A stretch of 64,000 nucleotides of DNA from Acinetobacter piscicola (GCF_015218165.1 NZ_CP048659.1:2914001-2978000); one strand, 5' to 3'. Counted from the first letter of the stretch, positions 16,527-26,548 are shown. The notes: generated by a model not told the origin, from the letters alone. Made by a program: numbers and translations.

Positions 16527-17565
16527 GGCTTTGTTGCACAAACCTATCTGTAAAGGCTTTTTCAGCGATATAATTTTCAAATGAAGAAGCCTACACACAA
16601 AATCTACCGTACAACCAATTGGCCCGCATATAACCGAGCACTCATGAGTCGCGGAAATATTGCCATTTGGTTTGATCCTGCTACGCAATGGTATGCTCCA
16701 TCAAAAGGCAAACAAGGGCGAAATCAAACCTACTCCGACGCAGCTATCCAATGCTGCTTAATGATTAAATCCTTATTCCGTCTATCTTTACGTATGGTCA
16801 CTGGCTTTGTGCAAAGTCTGATTAAACTTTGTGGATTAAATTGGACCGCACCAGATTACAGTACGCTTTGTAGAAGACAAAAGCATATTGATATTGCAAT
16901 CAGCTACCAAAAAAGTAGCGATGGGCTGCATCTACTCATAGACTCTACAGGCATGAAGTTTCTAGGTGAGGGCGAATGGAAACGCAAGAAACATGGACCT
17001 GAATATCGTCGCCAATGGCGTAAACTTCATATTGGTATAGATGCTAAAACCCTTCAAATACGCGCTATTCAACTCACTACAAATAATGTGAGTGATTCAC
17101 AAGTGCTTGGTGATTTACTCGATCAAATTCCACAAGATGAGCAGATTGACTCTGTTTATACCGATGGAGCTTATGACACCAAGCAATGCCGTCAGGTCAT
17201 TGCAGATCGGCAAGCGCATGCAGTGATTCCACCTAGAAAAAATGCGAAACCATGGAAAGATACAAAGAGTAGCTCGCTAGCGCGAAATGAATTACTTCGA
17301 ACAGTTAAACGTTTAGGCAGGACACTATGGAAAAAATGGTCAGGCTATCATCGCCGCAGTTTGGTGGAAACCAAGATGCATTGCATCAAATTATTAGGCG
17401 ATAAATTAATGGCAAGAAGCTTTCCTAGTCAGGTGAATGAGATTCATGCACGTGTAGCAGTCCTCAACAGATTTACGGAATTAGGTCGACCACTTACCCA
17501 AGTTACGCCTTAAATTTGGCTCAATTAGGGGCGCTTTGCATTTCAAATCTTTGTGCAACAAAGCC
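16527..17565 (+). mobile_element. IS17-like insertion sequence (IS5 family, IS903 group)
   Basis: A 1039-base element with terminal inverted repeats beginning GGCTTTGTTGCACAAA on both ends and a single transposase gene. It is flanked by a perfect 9-base direct repeat CTTCAATAG at 16518-16526 and 17566-17574, the target duplication length of the IS903 group. Size and ends resemble Acinetobacter IS17. The intact ends and duplication point to a fairly recent insertion. Confidence 0.9.
16581..17513 (+). CDS. IS5-family (IS903 group) transposase
   Basis: A 310-residue DDE transposase, apparently complete. It has an N-terminal DUF4372-like helix region, the first catalytic Asp in LHLLIDSTGMK, the second in SVYTDGAYDTKQCR, and the glutamate in RRSLVETKMHCIKLLG (the Y-(2)-R-(3)-E-(6)-K type motif). 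Inserted with opposite polarity to the disrupted immunity gene. Confidence 0.92.
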   Translation: MKKPTHKIYRTTNWPAYNRALMSRGNIAIWFDPATQWYAPSKGKQGRNQTYSDAAIQCCLMIKSLFRLSLRMVTGFVQSLIKLCGLNWTAPDYSTLCRRQKHIDIAISYQKSSDGLHLLIDSTGMKFLGEGEWKRKKHGPEYRRQWRKLHIGIDAKTLQIRAIQLTTNNVSDSQVLGDLLDQIPQDEQIDSVYTDGAYDTKQCRQVIADRQAHAVIPPRKNAKPWKDTKSSSLARNELLRTVKRLGRTLWKKWSGYHRRSLVETKMHCIKLLGDKLMARSFPSQVNEIHARVAVLNRFTELGRPLTQVTP

Positions 17566-17630
17566 CTTCAATAGTACTCATTTTAAAATTATTTTTTAAA
17601 TACTTTATTTCCATTATCATATTTTCACCA

Positions 17631-18694
17631 TTATAAAATAGGGTAAGCTGTTTTAATACAATTTTTTCCATTCTGCCCACGAAGTGGTTGAGGTACAACT
17701 CTCATTTTAGTGGCTGGATGGATTGTCCCGTCAGATTTTATAACCTCACCTATACCACTTGGTATATTTACTTCTACAACATGGTTTGTGTTTCTATAAG
17801 GAGCTATAAGTTGCTCAGGAAAATTAGCTGGATCTTTAGCCCTATCAAGTAAAGATTGTCGAGATACATTTTTGCCATGCTCTTTAAATGCATGACCAAA
17901 CTGCTTAGTACTTTTACTAACTATTGGTCCTGTACAAGGATCCTCCACCTCACAACAATCTTTTTTCTTTGGAGTTAACCCTAGAGGATCAATCCACCCC
18001 ACAGGATTCGGTGCATAAGCATAAATATTACTACCACCCAATAAACCAATCGGATCTTTAGAGATGAATCTTCCTACATAAGGCGAATAATATCTGTATC
18101 GGTTGTAGTGCAACCCTGTTTCATCATCATAATACTGTCCTTGGAAACGGATATTATTGGTGATGATTTCAGAATTCCAAATATCTCGTTTGGTGTGATT
18201 CTCAGGTTTACATGTGCCCCACGCTTTGTAATTTGCTGTCCAAACAATTGCCCCCGTTTGGTCACTCATTTCTTGTGGTGTACCTAAGTGGTCACAGTGG
18301 TAGTACCATACGCGATCAAATGAATTAGGTTGTTGAGTGGTGTGCCATAATGGATCTTTGTCATAGTCGTAACCATGTTCCCATTGTGGCGTTTGGTGCT
18401 GGTTGATCTGTTGTCTATACGTCGCTTGAATTAAAGGAACGAAACTACCATTTTCATAAACATAATGTTTGGTGTAGAGATTCGTTGACTCATAAGCAAG
18501 GGTATCACCATCCCAACCATATTGCGTGGTTTCGGTATAGTGACTGCGTCCTGCTTGGATATGTTGTTTGGATTTTTCAATCCGTCGACCCAGTGCATCG
18601 TAGCGGTAGTGGGTTTCGGCTTTGTCATTTTTGCTACGAACAAGTCTGCCAAGGGCATCCCATACAAAGTCCTGTATATGTCCACCATCACTTA
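17631..18694 (-). pseudogene. rhs cassette 6: truncated Rhs core with BECR-like toxin end
   Basis: A 5'-truncated rhs end, open in one frame from SDGGHIQDFVWDALGRL to the stop, with no start codon until MSDQTGAIVW near 18269. The Rhs hallmark [13 protein letters not shown] and the PxxxxDPLGL boundary are intact, and codon TGG is kept where three sister copies have TGA. The unique C-terminal tip (about 100 residues) has FGHAFKEHGKNVSRQSLLDR and ends GKNCIKTAYPIL, resembling nuclease toxins of the colicin-E5/BECR kind. Its presumed immunity gene follows but is split by an IS. The core starts two bases after the preceding immunity stop. Confidence 0.75.
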
Positions 18695-18695
18695 G

Positions 18696-19151
18696 TTATT
18701 CATCTTCAAATATTTTTAAAAAAATCTTAGAAATTTGATTTGAAAAATCATTATCTTCAACAGGCGCAGGCAGAGTTAAACAATACTCATAAATATTTTT
18801 TGGAAAAATATAATAATATGGGTTTGTTATATTTGAAATATAAAATTTACTTTTATTATATTCCAATTTAATTGCACGAGTTTGAAGATCAATTACATCA
18901 AAAAAATTATATGAGATTTCAAACGAGCCTTCATTATTATCATTTAAGACAAAAAGATTTTCTTCCCAATAGTCATACATTTCTTGAGAATTAAAATATA
19001 TATTTCCGTTAAAACTTTCCTCTACGCCTTCACTTTCCTTCCACATAAAGTCACTTCTATGTTTCTTTAAATAATCATGAAATTTTTCATATACAAATTC
19101 AGGTGGTAATTCTGAAACTGCAAATACACAATATCCAAATAGCCAAGTCAT
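18696..19151 (-). CDS. Immunity-type protein, paralogue B
   Basis: 151 residues, soluble, unrecognised family but clearly paralogous to the gene immediately upstream. Shared features: GYCVFAVSELPPEFVYE, YYYIFPKNIYEYCLTLPAP and a C-terminal FSNQISKIFLKIF. Two tandem paralogues behind one toxin suggest immunity duplication, or an orphan immunity left after its own toxin was lost. The stop codon is in frame with, and two bases from, the next rhs core. Confidence 0.65.
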   Translation of the reverse strand: MTWLFGYCVFAVSELPPEFVYEKFHDYLKKHRSDFMWKESEGVEESFNGNIYFNSQEMYDYWEENLFVLNDNNEGSFEISYNFFDVIDLQTRAIKLEYNKSKFYISNITNPYYYIFPKNIYEYCLTLPAPVEDNDFSNQISKIFLKIFEDE

Positions 19152-19156
19152 TTATA

Positions 19157-19615
19157 CTACCTCTTTAGCCTTGTTTCACATTTGAATATGCTTAAAAATA
19201 GGTTTGATAATTTTTCTGAAAACTCACAATAGGCTATAGCTTCAGGTAAAACTAATGCATATTCATAAATATTTTTCTGAAAAATATAATAATGCGGATT
19301 AGCATAGTTGCCACTAGGGTAATCAATTCCAGGATAAAGTGATTCTAATAATCTCGTTTGCATATTTATTCTTTCAAAAAATTGATATGTTATAAGAAAA
19401 GCTGCTTCTCCATCTTTATTTAATGTAAACACATGATCTGACCATAATTCATACATTTCTTGATCTTTAAAATATAATTTTCCTATTGCCGTTGGGTTGA
19501 AATTAGTATTTTGCACAGTAAAAACTTTCCATAACTCTTTTAATAAAAATTCAAACTGCTCAAAAACAAATTCTGGTTTTAGTTTTGAAACTGCAAATAC
19601 ACTATATCCTATCAT
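19157..19615 (-). CDS. Immunity-type protein, paralogue A (for the ART-like Rhs toxin)
   Basis: 152 residues, soluble. Its ATG overlaps the toxin stop as TAATG, so it is translationally coupled to the rhs toxin end upstream and is the likely cognate immunity. Motifs shared with paralogue B: GYSVFAVSKLKPEFVFE and HYYIFQKNIYEYALVLPEA. No known immunity family was recognised. Confidence 0.7.
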   Translation of the reverse strand: MIGYSVFAVSKLKPEFVFEQFEFLLKELWKVFTVQNTNFNPTAIGKLYFKDQEMYELWSDHVFTLNKDGEAAFLITYQFFERINMQTRLLESLYPGIDYPSGNYANPHYYIFQKNIYEYALVLPEAIAYCEFSEKLSNLFLSIFKCETRLKR

Positions 19616-20840
19616 TACTCATTCCATGTTGGTATTACTGTTGGGCCTTTAGATATCATATCGCTTGAATCTATTTCTAAATCTGAAGGACTATATGTTA
19701 CATGAGTTCTTCCACTATTTTTTACCGTTTTAAGTTTGCATTCATCAACTTTAAAATGAAAATAATATTCGACTTTATCTGAGGTAACCCCTAATGAACC
19801 TTTTATTCCTCCTGCTCCTTTAGCCCTCATATCACCAATTGATAGAGGTGTTAAATAAACACCTACAGGATGTATACGATTAGGTTTCGATGCTTTAAAA
19901 TGATATTTTTTAGTATTTGAGTTAATAGCATTATATCCAGCTTTATTAGTATAGTGGTACATTTCGACCATTTTAGGTAATGCACAAGCTTCTTCTTCAT
20001 TTCTACTATTTTTTCCCCTATTAGCACCTTTTGGCGATAACCCATAGGGATCTACCCACATAATTGGGTTAGGAGAATAAGTATAAATGTTATTCCCACC
20101 CAACAACCCAATCGGATCTTTACTTATAAACCTCCCCACATACGGTGAGTAATACCGATAACGGTTGTAGTGAAGTCCCGTTTCTTGGTCGAAATATTGC
20201 CCCTGAAATCTGAGATTATTGGTGATGATTTCAGAATCCCAAATGTCTCTTTTTGTGTGGTTTTCCGTCTTACATTCACCCCAAGCCTTATAATTCGCAC
20301 TTCAAACAATCGCACCTGTTTGGTCAGTCATTTCCTGTGGTGTACCTAGGTGGTCACAGTGGTAGAACCATACTCGGTCAAATGCGTTGGCTTTTTGTTC
20401 TGTGTGCCATAGTGGATCTTTGTCGTAATCGTAACCATGTTCCCACATTGGGGTTTGGTGCTGATTAATTTGTTGTCTGTACGTTGCTTGTATTAAGGGG
20501 ACAAAACTTCCATTTTCATAAACATAATGCTTGGTATAAAGGTTGGTTGACTCATAAGCCAAGGTGTCACCATCCCAACCATATTGCGTGGTTTCGGTAT
20601 AGTGACTGCGTCCTGCTTGGATATGTTGTTTAGATTTTTCTATGCGTCGACCCAGTGCATCGTATCTGTAGTGGGTTTCGGCTTTGTCATTTTTACTACG
20701 AATCAGTCTGCCAAGGGCATCCCATTCAAAGTACTGTAAATGCCCACCCTCACTTTGTCGGATCAGTTGTCCATAGTCATCGTATTGGTATTTTTTGATT
20801 AATGTAATCCTGCACCACATTATTTACAAGACTATTGTAT
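19615..20840 (-). pseudogene. rhs cassette 5: truncated Rhs core with HYD1-type ADP-ribosyltransferase-like toxin
   Basis: The Rhs core resumes at YNSLVNNVVQDYINQ near 20838, is shifted by an extra base in the A-run near 20797, and is cut by a TGA (20302-20304) in place of the Trp codon in GAIVWSANYK. The distal part is open through [13 protein letters not shown] and DPYGL. The unique tip has EMYHYTNKAGYNAI, PVGVYLTPLS and a Ser/Thr-rich end, the pattern of HYD1-signature ADP-ribosyltransferase toxins (HYT...Y-x-T). No full-length product is possible; a fragment from MGRFISK could still be made. Confidence 0.7.
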
Positions 20841-20896
20841 GGATTGAAATCTATAGATTTTCCATCAGAATTTATTTATATATGAAACCGTTTGGT

Positions 20897-20919
20897 GTTC
20901 CACCGTACAACGGTGGAAC
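20897..20919. repeat. Perfect 9-base hairpin in the cassette 4-5 spacer
   Basis: GTTCCACCG, loop TACAA, CGGTGGAAC. It is GC-rich compared with its AT-rich surroundings and lies in the 172-base spacer between the CPCC immunity gene and the next rhs core. There is no T-run directly after the stem, so a terminator is uncertain; a protein site or recombination mark is equally possible. Confidence 0.5.
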
Positions 20920-21012
20920 AAGGCAATAAAAACTTCATAGTGATTATTTTTAAGCCTATGAAAAATCTATTACATAATTAATTTACTTAGACCACTTAAT
21001 ATAATTAAAAAA

Positions 21013-21567
21013 TTATATAGAGTTATCACTTATGTATAATTTCTCTAATTTAGCTTTTGCATTATTTACAAAAAAAATTTCTCTATATTCTATAATAGTC
21101 ATTCCATTAACAGGTGAGAAATCATAATCATTTTTCCCTTCATCTTGCCATAAACATAATCCGCAAGCTTCAAAATCAGGCTCTAAAGGCAGAGTGTAAA
21201 AACCACAGCACTTACATTTTGAAAAGAAATCTCTAGAGTCTTCTGATATACAAATATCCTCACAATATAAAATTTTATACATTTTTTTTAATTTCATATT
21301 ATTATACAGTAAATACCTTTGACTTAACATATATACTATTGCTGGAGTAAAAAACTCTCCATACACCATATCATCATCAAATTCATTATTTAAAAAAAAC
21401 TCTAAAATTGAATAATCAATATCAATTTGACTAACATCAAAACCTTCATCAATATCTTGTTGATCAACTACATGCCAAACACTCAACACTAACGCATTTC
21501 TTTCTTCAACAGACAAATCTAAAACTGCCTTTTTTGCTATTTCATTAGCTACTGATTTTCTATTCAT
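21013..21567 (-). CDS. CPCC-domain immunity-type protein
   Basis: 184 residues from the ATG at 21567, chosen because GAAGGA lies 8-9 bases upstream. The N-terminal 110 residues are acidic and helical. The C-terminal part is a cysteine-rich CPCC-like domain: CKCCGFYTLPLEPDFEACGL, CLWQDEGKND, then PVNGMTIIEYREIF. CPCC-domain proteins are frequent in polymorphic-toxin immunity loci and probably bind a metal. Placed directly behind the rhs cassette 4 toxin, it is the likely cognate immunity. Confidence 0.7.
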   Translation of the reverse strand: MNRKSVANEIAKKAVLDLSVEERNALVLSVWHVVDQQDIDEGFDVSQIDIDYSILEFFLNNEFDDDMVYGEFFTPAIVYMLSQRYLLYNNMKLKKMYKILYCEDICISEDSRDFFSKCKCCGFYTLPLEPDFEACGLCLWQDEGKNDYDFSPVNGMTIIEYREIFFVNNAKAKLEKLYISDNSI

Positions 21568-21580
21568 ATCTTTTTCCTTC

Positions 21581-24070
21581 TTATAAACCACATTTACTTG
21601 CAGCCAATGCTATTGCAGCAGCATAAGGATCTTCATCTCGACCATCATCTTTATAAAAAGTGTTAATTATTCTTGATTTTATATTTCCAACAAAAATTGT
21701 TCCAGTTAATGTATCCATTTTTACAACAAAGGTATTACCGACAATAGTATCCACTGTTGTTGAGGTATCTGTTGCAGCAAACTCTCTAGCCATTTTAGCA
21801 TATTGACTTTGTGAAATATTACCAAATTCATGACCATGCTTATCGTAATGATATTGGAGAGATGTAAGACTCTTCCCATCAACTTTGTATGTTTTAGTTG
21901 TCGAAAAACTCTTCCATCCTAAATCAGATGCTTTACAAATATCTTTTTTAGCTAATCCCAAAGGATCAATCCACTGGATTGGATTCGGTGCATAAGCAAA
22001 AGTATTAAATCCACCCAACAACCCAATCGGATCTTTACTAATAAATCTTCCTACATAAGGCGAATAATACCTGTAACGGTTGTAATGCAACCCTGTCTCA
22101 TCATCATAATACTGTCCTTGAAAACGGATATTATTGGTAATAATTTCCGAGTCCCAAATGTCTCGTTTGGTATGGTTTTCAGTTTTACCACTCGAGCAAA
22201 GCTCTCGTCTTGCGCTTCGGGAAAAACGTTGTTTTTCTTATCCTCGCTCACCCATTCCTTATAATTCGCACTTCAAACAATCGCACCTGTTTGGTCAGTC
22301 ATTTCCTGTGGTGTACCTAAGTGGTCACAATGGTAGAACCATACTCGGTCAAAGGGGTTGGCTTTTTGTTCTGTGTGCCACAGTGGGTCTTTGTCGTAGT
22401 CGTATCCATTTTCCCAACTTGGCGTTTGGTGCTGATTAATCTGTTGGCGGTAGGTCGCCTGAATTAGGGGAACAAAGCTGCCATTTTCATAAACATAATG
22501 CTTGGTATAAAGGTTGGTTGACTCATAAGCCAAGGTGTCACCATCCCAACCATATTGCGTGGTTTCGGTATAGTGACTGCGTCCTGCTTGGATGTGTTGT
22601 TTAGCTTTTTCAATCCGTCGACCCAATGCATCGTAGCGGTAGTGGGTTTCTGCTTTGTCGTTTTTACTCCGAACAAGTCTGCCAAGGGCATCCCATGCAA
22701 AGTCTTGTACATGTCCACCCTCACTTTGTCGGATCAATTGTCCATAGTCATCGTATTGGTACTTCTGATTGATGTAATCCTGCACCACATTATTGACGAG
22801 GCTGTTATAGCCATGTTTATGCGTCGGTTCATAGTAGGTGTCTTGTCTATGATGGTGTATGCCGTGATTTGAGTGCTGTGTTTTATTGGGATTGATAATA
22901 TTGCTTGCAGGGTCAAAGGCAAAGGTTTCTTTACCCATGTTGCTATTGGCTTGGAGTAGGCGTCCGACTGGGTCATATTTATATTCGATGTGTCCACGTC
23001 TTTTGTCATGGATGTCAGTTAGTTGTCCAACTTTGTCATAATGGTACAGACGTTTCAGTAAGGCTTTGGTTTGGTTTTGAGCGCTGTTTTGATTTTGGTT
23101 TGGGTTTTGCTGTGTATTTTGATTGGCGGTATAGCCTACCTCATTATCTTGTTCGATATTTTGTAAAATCAGACGTCCCACTTGGTCGTATTGCTGTTGC
23201 TGACTTAGTCCATTGGCATAGTGGCGTTCGATTTCTCGATGCAAATCATCTCGTTTAAAACTGACGGTGTCTTTACCATTTAAACCTAAGCCGTAAACAT
23301 GCCCGCTGCCATAGAGGAGCCAATCCACTTTTTGCCCATCAGGTCGGTGAGTGGTAGTACGATTATTCAGTTCATCGTAGAGGTGTTGCCATACTGCGGT
23401 GCGTTGGGTTTTGCTGTCGTGGTGGTGTTCATGACTCAGATTACCCACTTCGTTATAGAAGAATTGTACTCGGCTGCTCTCGTTTTTGGCTTGGATCAGT
23501 TGTCCATTGCCATCGTAGGCAAACTCTTCACTGATGGCGTGTTCTAAGCGCTGTAGGGCATTTTCAGCATTGAGTTCTTCGCTATCTTCGTCTTGCTCTA
23601 GTAATAGTTTTTCAATGCTGTGGCTGAAGCCTGCAGTACGTTGGGTTAAACGTCCCATCGCATCAAACTCAAAGGCTTGGATACGGTGTTTCGGTTGATG
23701 TCCTTGTGTGGCTTTGGCAAGTTCGATACTGCGTTGTAATTCGCCTGTGCTGTCTGAGTAATGATAAACTGTTTCTTTACCGTCAAAGTCTACTTCTTTG
23801 GTGAGACGTCCCATGACATCGTAATGGAAATGGTAACTTGCACCATTTTCATTGCTGAGTTTGGTGAGTCGTCCCAATTTATCCCAATGGTATTTCAGCG
23901 TTTGCTGCATGGCATCGGTACGTTTACTCATGCGTCCTGCCACATCGTATTCGTACTGAGTGCGTTGTCCTTTTGGATCAATGTGGACTAAAAGCCGTCC
24001 TTCAGCATCATGGATAAAGTGTTCTGTTGCACCGTCAGCATGGATGATTTTTTCTAGTTGTCCGATAGCA
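21581..24070 (-). pseudogene. rhs cassette 4: long truncated Rhs core with RNase-like toxin end
   Basis: The core starts 15 bases after the upstream immunity stop (GQLEKIIHADGATEHFIHD), lacks any Rhs N-terminus, and runs for about 600 codons of YD repeats to TGA 22273-22275, the shared Trp-to-stop change. A 63-base hairpin element then replaces part of KAWGECK and shifts frame. The last portion (from [14 protein letters not shown]) carries [13 protein letters not shown] and the tip [32 protein letters not shown]. The His/Lys-rich KHGxEFG and R..TFY pattern resembles BECR-type ribonuclease toxins; the assignment is tentative. Confidence 0.75.
22188..22250. repeat. Hairpin mini-element, type A, copy 1
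   Basis: A 63-base insertion beginning CCACTCGAG and ending CCTCGCTCA on the + strand. It holds AAAAAC-GTT-GTTTTT and GAGC-AAA-GCTC stems and a central CTTGCGCTTCGGG. Comparison with the uninterrupted rhs copies at 20255-20290 and 38700-38730 shows it replaced about seven bases within the KAWGECK codons. An identical copy sits at the same site in cassette 3. Confidence 0.8.
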
Positions 24071-24084
24071 CAAATTACAATGTT

Positions 24085-25383
24085 CTATTGATTATTTATG
24101 TCACGCCAATACCAAATGACTAAATTCCCTCCTTCTGTCTGATGAGGTCCTGTCGCCTTTTCGCCCTGTTGTATAAATTGTTTTCTCCCTAATAGATTTG
24201 GTGCATCCCACCAACCTGTTTTTGGGCATATTTCATCAGGGTATAAACGTAATGATTGTTGAGGGTCGACACCGTTTTTCTCATTTTCATTTATATCGAA
24301 ACGATTTAACCAAACCTTGGTATTATTTTCATCTGCAGTATCAATATCACCAAGATCAGGCTGCAAAGCATCAGATTCTGGATCTCTTAAATATTTCAAA
24401 ACTTTATTTACAAAAACATATGCTTCAGGCAAACCTTGCTCTTTTGACCCAAGTTGAGGGTTTTCTCCTGCTTGAATCATAACACAATCATCTAAATCTG
24501 TTATTTTAATGTCTTTACGTTGTAATTGCTGAATCGCTTTATCATAACCACCTACACGATCAAAAAAGATTTTTGGAAATATATTGATCCAATTTGTTGA
24601 TTTTATAAAGCCTTGAAATTCAACTTTTCCCCCATCGTTCTCTCGATATTCATAAGGGAAAAACTCTAATTTTGGCTCTTCCCCTCTAGTACTCAGAACC
24701 ACATATTTCGTATCCTCAACAAACCAATATGAATTCATATCAAGTCCACTGAAGTTCTTTGCAATCTGATATTCTTGTGGCAAATAAGCATGACGATCTG
24801 ATGGCAAAGATAAACTGATCCCAGCATAGCCACCACGAATAGGTAAACGATGACATGCTTGATTTAAAAATTGCTTAAATACGTCAAACTTTGCATTGTC
24901 ATTAAAAAAATCAATCGGAAAGTGCATTTTTAAGCTAGAGAGTGTTCCTGCATCATGCCCTGCCAAATACAGTTGACCATTATTTTCATGAAAATCCTCT
25001 GTAAACTCTCCATTTAAAAACATAGAAAAATTATATTCAGATGCATCATATGCAGTTTTCCCACTGGAGACTTCACAGTAGGTTTGTAAATTCCGAGGAT
25101 TATTGATGAGATGATCTTTTATTTTATTGATTCCTTTTTCATTTTTTTTTGCATATTTATTAGGTGAAAATTTACCTGCGATAATAAATTGACCAAATTC
25201 AGCCAAATAAGCATTTAACAGTTCAAGTAAATTTTCACGTACATAGGCACGTCCACCATGCTTAAAAAATAAAGTAATTGATAAACATGGTCGGATTACG
25301 CAATGCTCTTGATCAAAATCATAAAGAGAAAGTTCATTTTTTTTGATTTGCTGGTAAGTTTCAAATTGATTAAAATTTTTCAT
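24085..25383 (-). CDS. TsiV-like immunity protein (DUF3396)
   Basis: A 432-residue cytoplasmic protein matching the DUF3396 family (type VI immunity for VRR-NUC effectors). It has an N-terminal strand-rich half (VIRPCLSITLFFKHGGRAYV), a central LPIRGGYAGISLSLPS, and the family-typical C-terminus DEICPKTGWWDAPNL. It follows the VRR-NUC effector gene by 16 bases in the same orientation, the standard effector-immunity order. The C-terminal 120 residues look complete and no frameshift is visible. Confidence 0.85.
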   Translation of the reverse strand: MKNFNQFETYQQIKKNELSLYDFDQEHCVIRPCLSITLFFKHGGRAYVRENLLELLNAYLAEFGQFIIAGKFSPNKYAKKNEKGINKIKDHLINNPRNLQTYCEVSSGKTAYDASEYNFSMFLNGEFTEDFHENNGQLYLAGHDAGTLSSLKMHFPIDFFNDNAKFDVFKQFLNQACHRLPIRGGYAGISLSLPSDRHAYLPQEYQIAKNFSGLDMNSYWFVEDTKYVVLSTRGEEPKLEFFPYEYRENDGGKVEFQGFIKSTNWINIFPKIFFDRVGGYDKAIQQLQRKDIKITDLDDCVMIQAGENPQLGSKEQGLPEAYVFVNKVLKYLRDPESDALQPDLGDIDTADENNTKVWLNRFDINENEKNGVDPQQSLRLYPDEICPKTGWWDAPNLLGRKQFIQQGEKATGPHQTEGGNLVIWYWRDINNQ

Positions 25384-25399
25384 TATTTCTCTCTATATA

Positions 25400-26548
25400 T
25401 TACGTAGTCGCAGTTGCAATACCAACTATTGCAGCAAAAGCAGCAACGACACCAGCAGGAATACTTAACGCAATTGCAACTCCTGCACAAATTACAGCCA
25501 CAATGACTATACCAATTGTTTTCGCAGATTCTGCTATTACATGATACCAATCAATTTCCTTCATATATTCAAGTGTAATATCAGTATAACGGGTGATTTC
25601 TTTCATGCCTGCATCTAATTGCTGCTGTGTCCATGTTGCAATTTTTTGTCCTTTTTCATTCACAAAGTCCCAAGCCTGCGTACCTGATTTTTTTACCCAT
25701 TGACCAGCCTCAAAAAGCCACGGTGCTTTTTCTTTTAAAAACGTATAAGTACTTTCTGAAAAATCATCGATATTCTTTTTCACTGCATCAAAGTTTTGAG
25801 TTAAATTATTTAACCATGGCTCATAAAAATATTGGTCATTTTTTTGTTCCGGTAATCGAACAGGGACGTTTATTACTGTTCTTTGCTTAGCATCATTCTT
25901 TGCTTCTTGTTCATCAAGTTGTTTTTCATGTTGTCTAATTCTTTTCTTCTCATCATCATTACAATCTGAGGCATTAACTACCGTAAACTTTTTATTACCA
26001 CCAGCAATTTGAATATATGCACTTTCCTGTAATTCATCCAATTTATCTCCAGGAAATTTCACCTCAACTACTCGTAACAAATTATCTGTGCGTTGTTTTC
26101 CATTCTCATCTGTTGCAGCTCTTCCACACCATAAATTCGTTGGCGTATTAACTACGATTAAGTCAGGTCTCCGGCTCCCATTTCTAAAGGGGCTTAAAGA
26201 ACGCCTATAATCTCCATCCACTTTATTAGAACGACTCAGATATGGAGTTGGTACAGCCCCTTTCCCTTTATTTAAATTCATATTAAAAACTACTTCGGCT
26301 CGATACCATGCCTTAAAATTTAACGCTTTTTCTTCCATCATAATAGCGCCACTCATTGCTACTTGCGAAAGCGCAGCAACATAAGTCTTTTTTTTAGTTA
26401 TAACTGTGATAATCTCACTTGTTTTTAATGCGAATTTAACTTTTTCATTTATATACCATTTGGTAAATTGGTTGGGTAATCGTGCGAATTCAGGATGTAG
26501 ACTATCATTGGTTGTTTGGCATTGTGCTTTATTCACTGTAGCGCCCAT
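25400..26548 (-). CDS. VRR-NUC T6SS nuclease effector (TseV-like)
   Basis: 382 residues. The nuclease core follows the PD-(D/E)xK VRR-NUC pattern: RRPDLIVV (Asp near residue 129), LRVVEVKFPGDKLDELQESA (Glu162-x-Lys164) and YIQIAGG near 178. A hydrophobic C-terminal segment (IGIVIVAVICAGVAIALSIP and following) may aid passage into the target. It starts four bases after the frame-restored end of vgrG2, so it was made as cargo of that VgrG. Such effectors cut DNA in the recipient cell. Its immunity gene is intact while its VgrG is broken, so it may rely on another carrier. Confidence 0.85.
   Translation of the reverse strand: MGATVNKAQCQTTNDSLHPEFARLPNQFTKWYINEKVKFALKTSEIITVITKKKTYVAALSQVAMSGAIMMEEKALNFKAWYRAEVVFNMNLNKGKGAVPTPYLSRSNKVDGDYRRSLSPFRNGSRRPDLIVVNTPTNLWCGRAATDENGKQRTDNLLRVVEVKFPGDKLDELQESAYIQIAGGNKKFTVVNASDCNDDEKKRIRQHEKQLDEQEAKNDAKQRTVINVPVRLPEQKNDQYFYEPWLNNLTQNFDAVKKNIDDFSESTYTFLKEKAPWLFEAGQWVKKSGTQAWDFVNEKGQKIATWTQQQLDAGMKEITRYTDITLEYMKEIDWYHVIAESAKTIGIVIVAVICAGVAIALSIPAGVVAAFAAIVGIATATT

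Larger units (their letters stand above)
16396..17620 (-). pseudogene. Putative immunity gene of rhs cassette 6, split by IS17-like insertion
   Basis: Removing the IS element and one copy of its 9-base target duplication gives an uninterrupted 58-codon minus-strand frame. It starts at the ATG at 17620 (MIMEIKYLKNNF), crosses the insertion at MSTIEVEKL, continues KLIRVINKEMKEDPYS and DEYTYYFLLNVLHKCPY, and stops at 16396-16398. The coding length is 177 bases, an exact multiple of three. The start lies 11 bases after the rhs toxin stop with GGTGA upstream, the usual immunity position. The function is by position only. Confidence 0.65.

Noticed and set aside
22051..22251. A 66-codon frame through the hairpin mini-element (starting MSEDKKNN)
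   Set aside because: It is the readout of the inserted repeat joined to out-of-frame rhs codons, so it is not treated as an independent gene.
22273..24060. Many + strand open frames opposite the rhs cores
   Set aside because: They are mirror frames of the repetitive YD-repeat coding sequence, lack ribosome sites and change between the rhs copies wherever the minus-strand codons vary silently.
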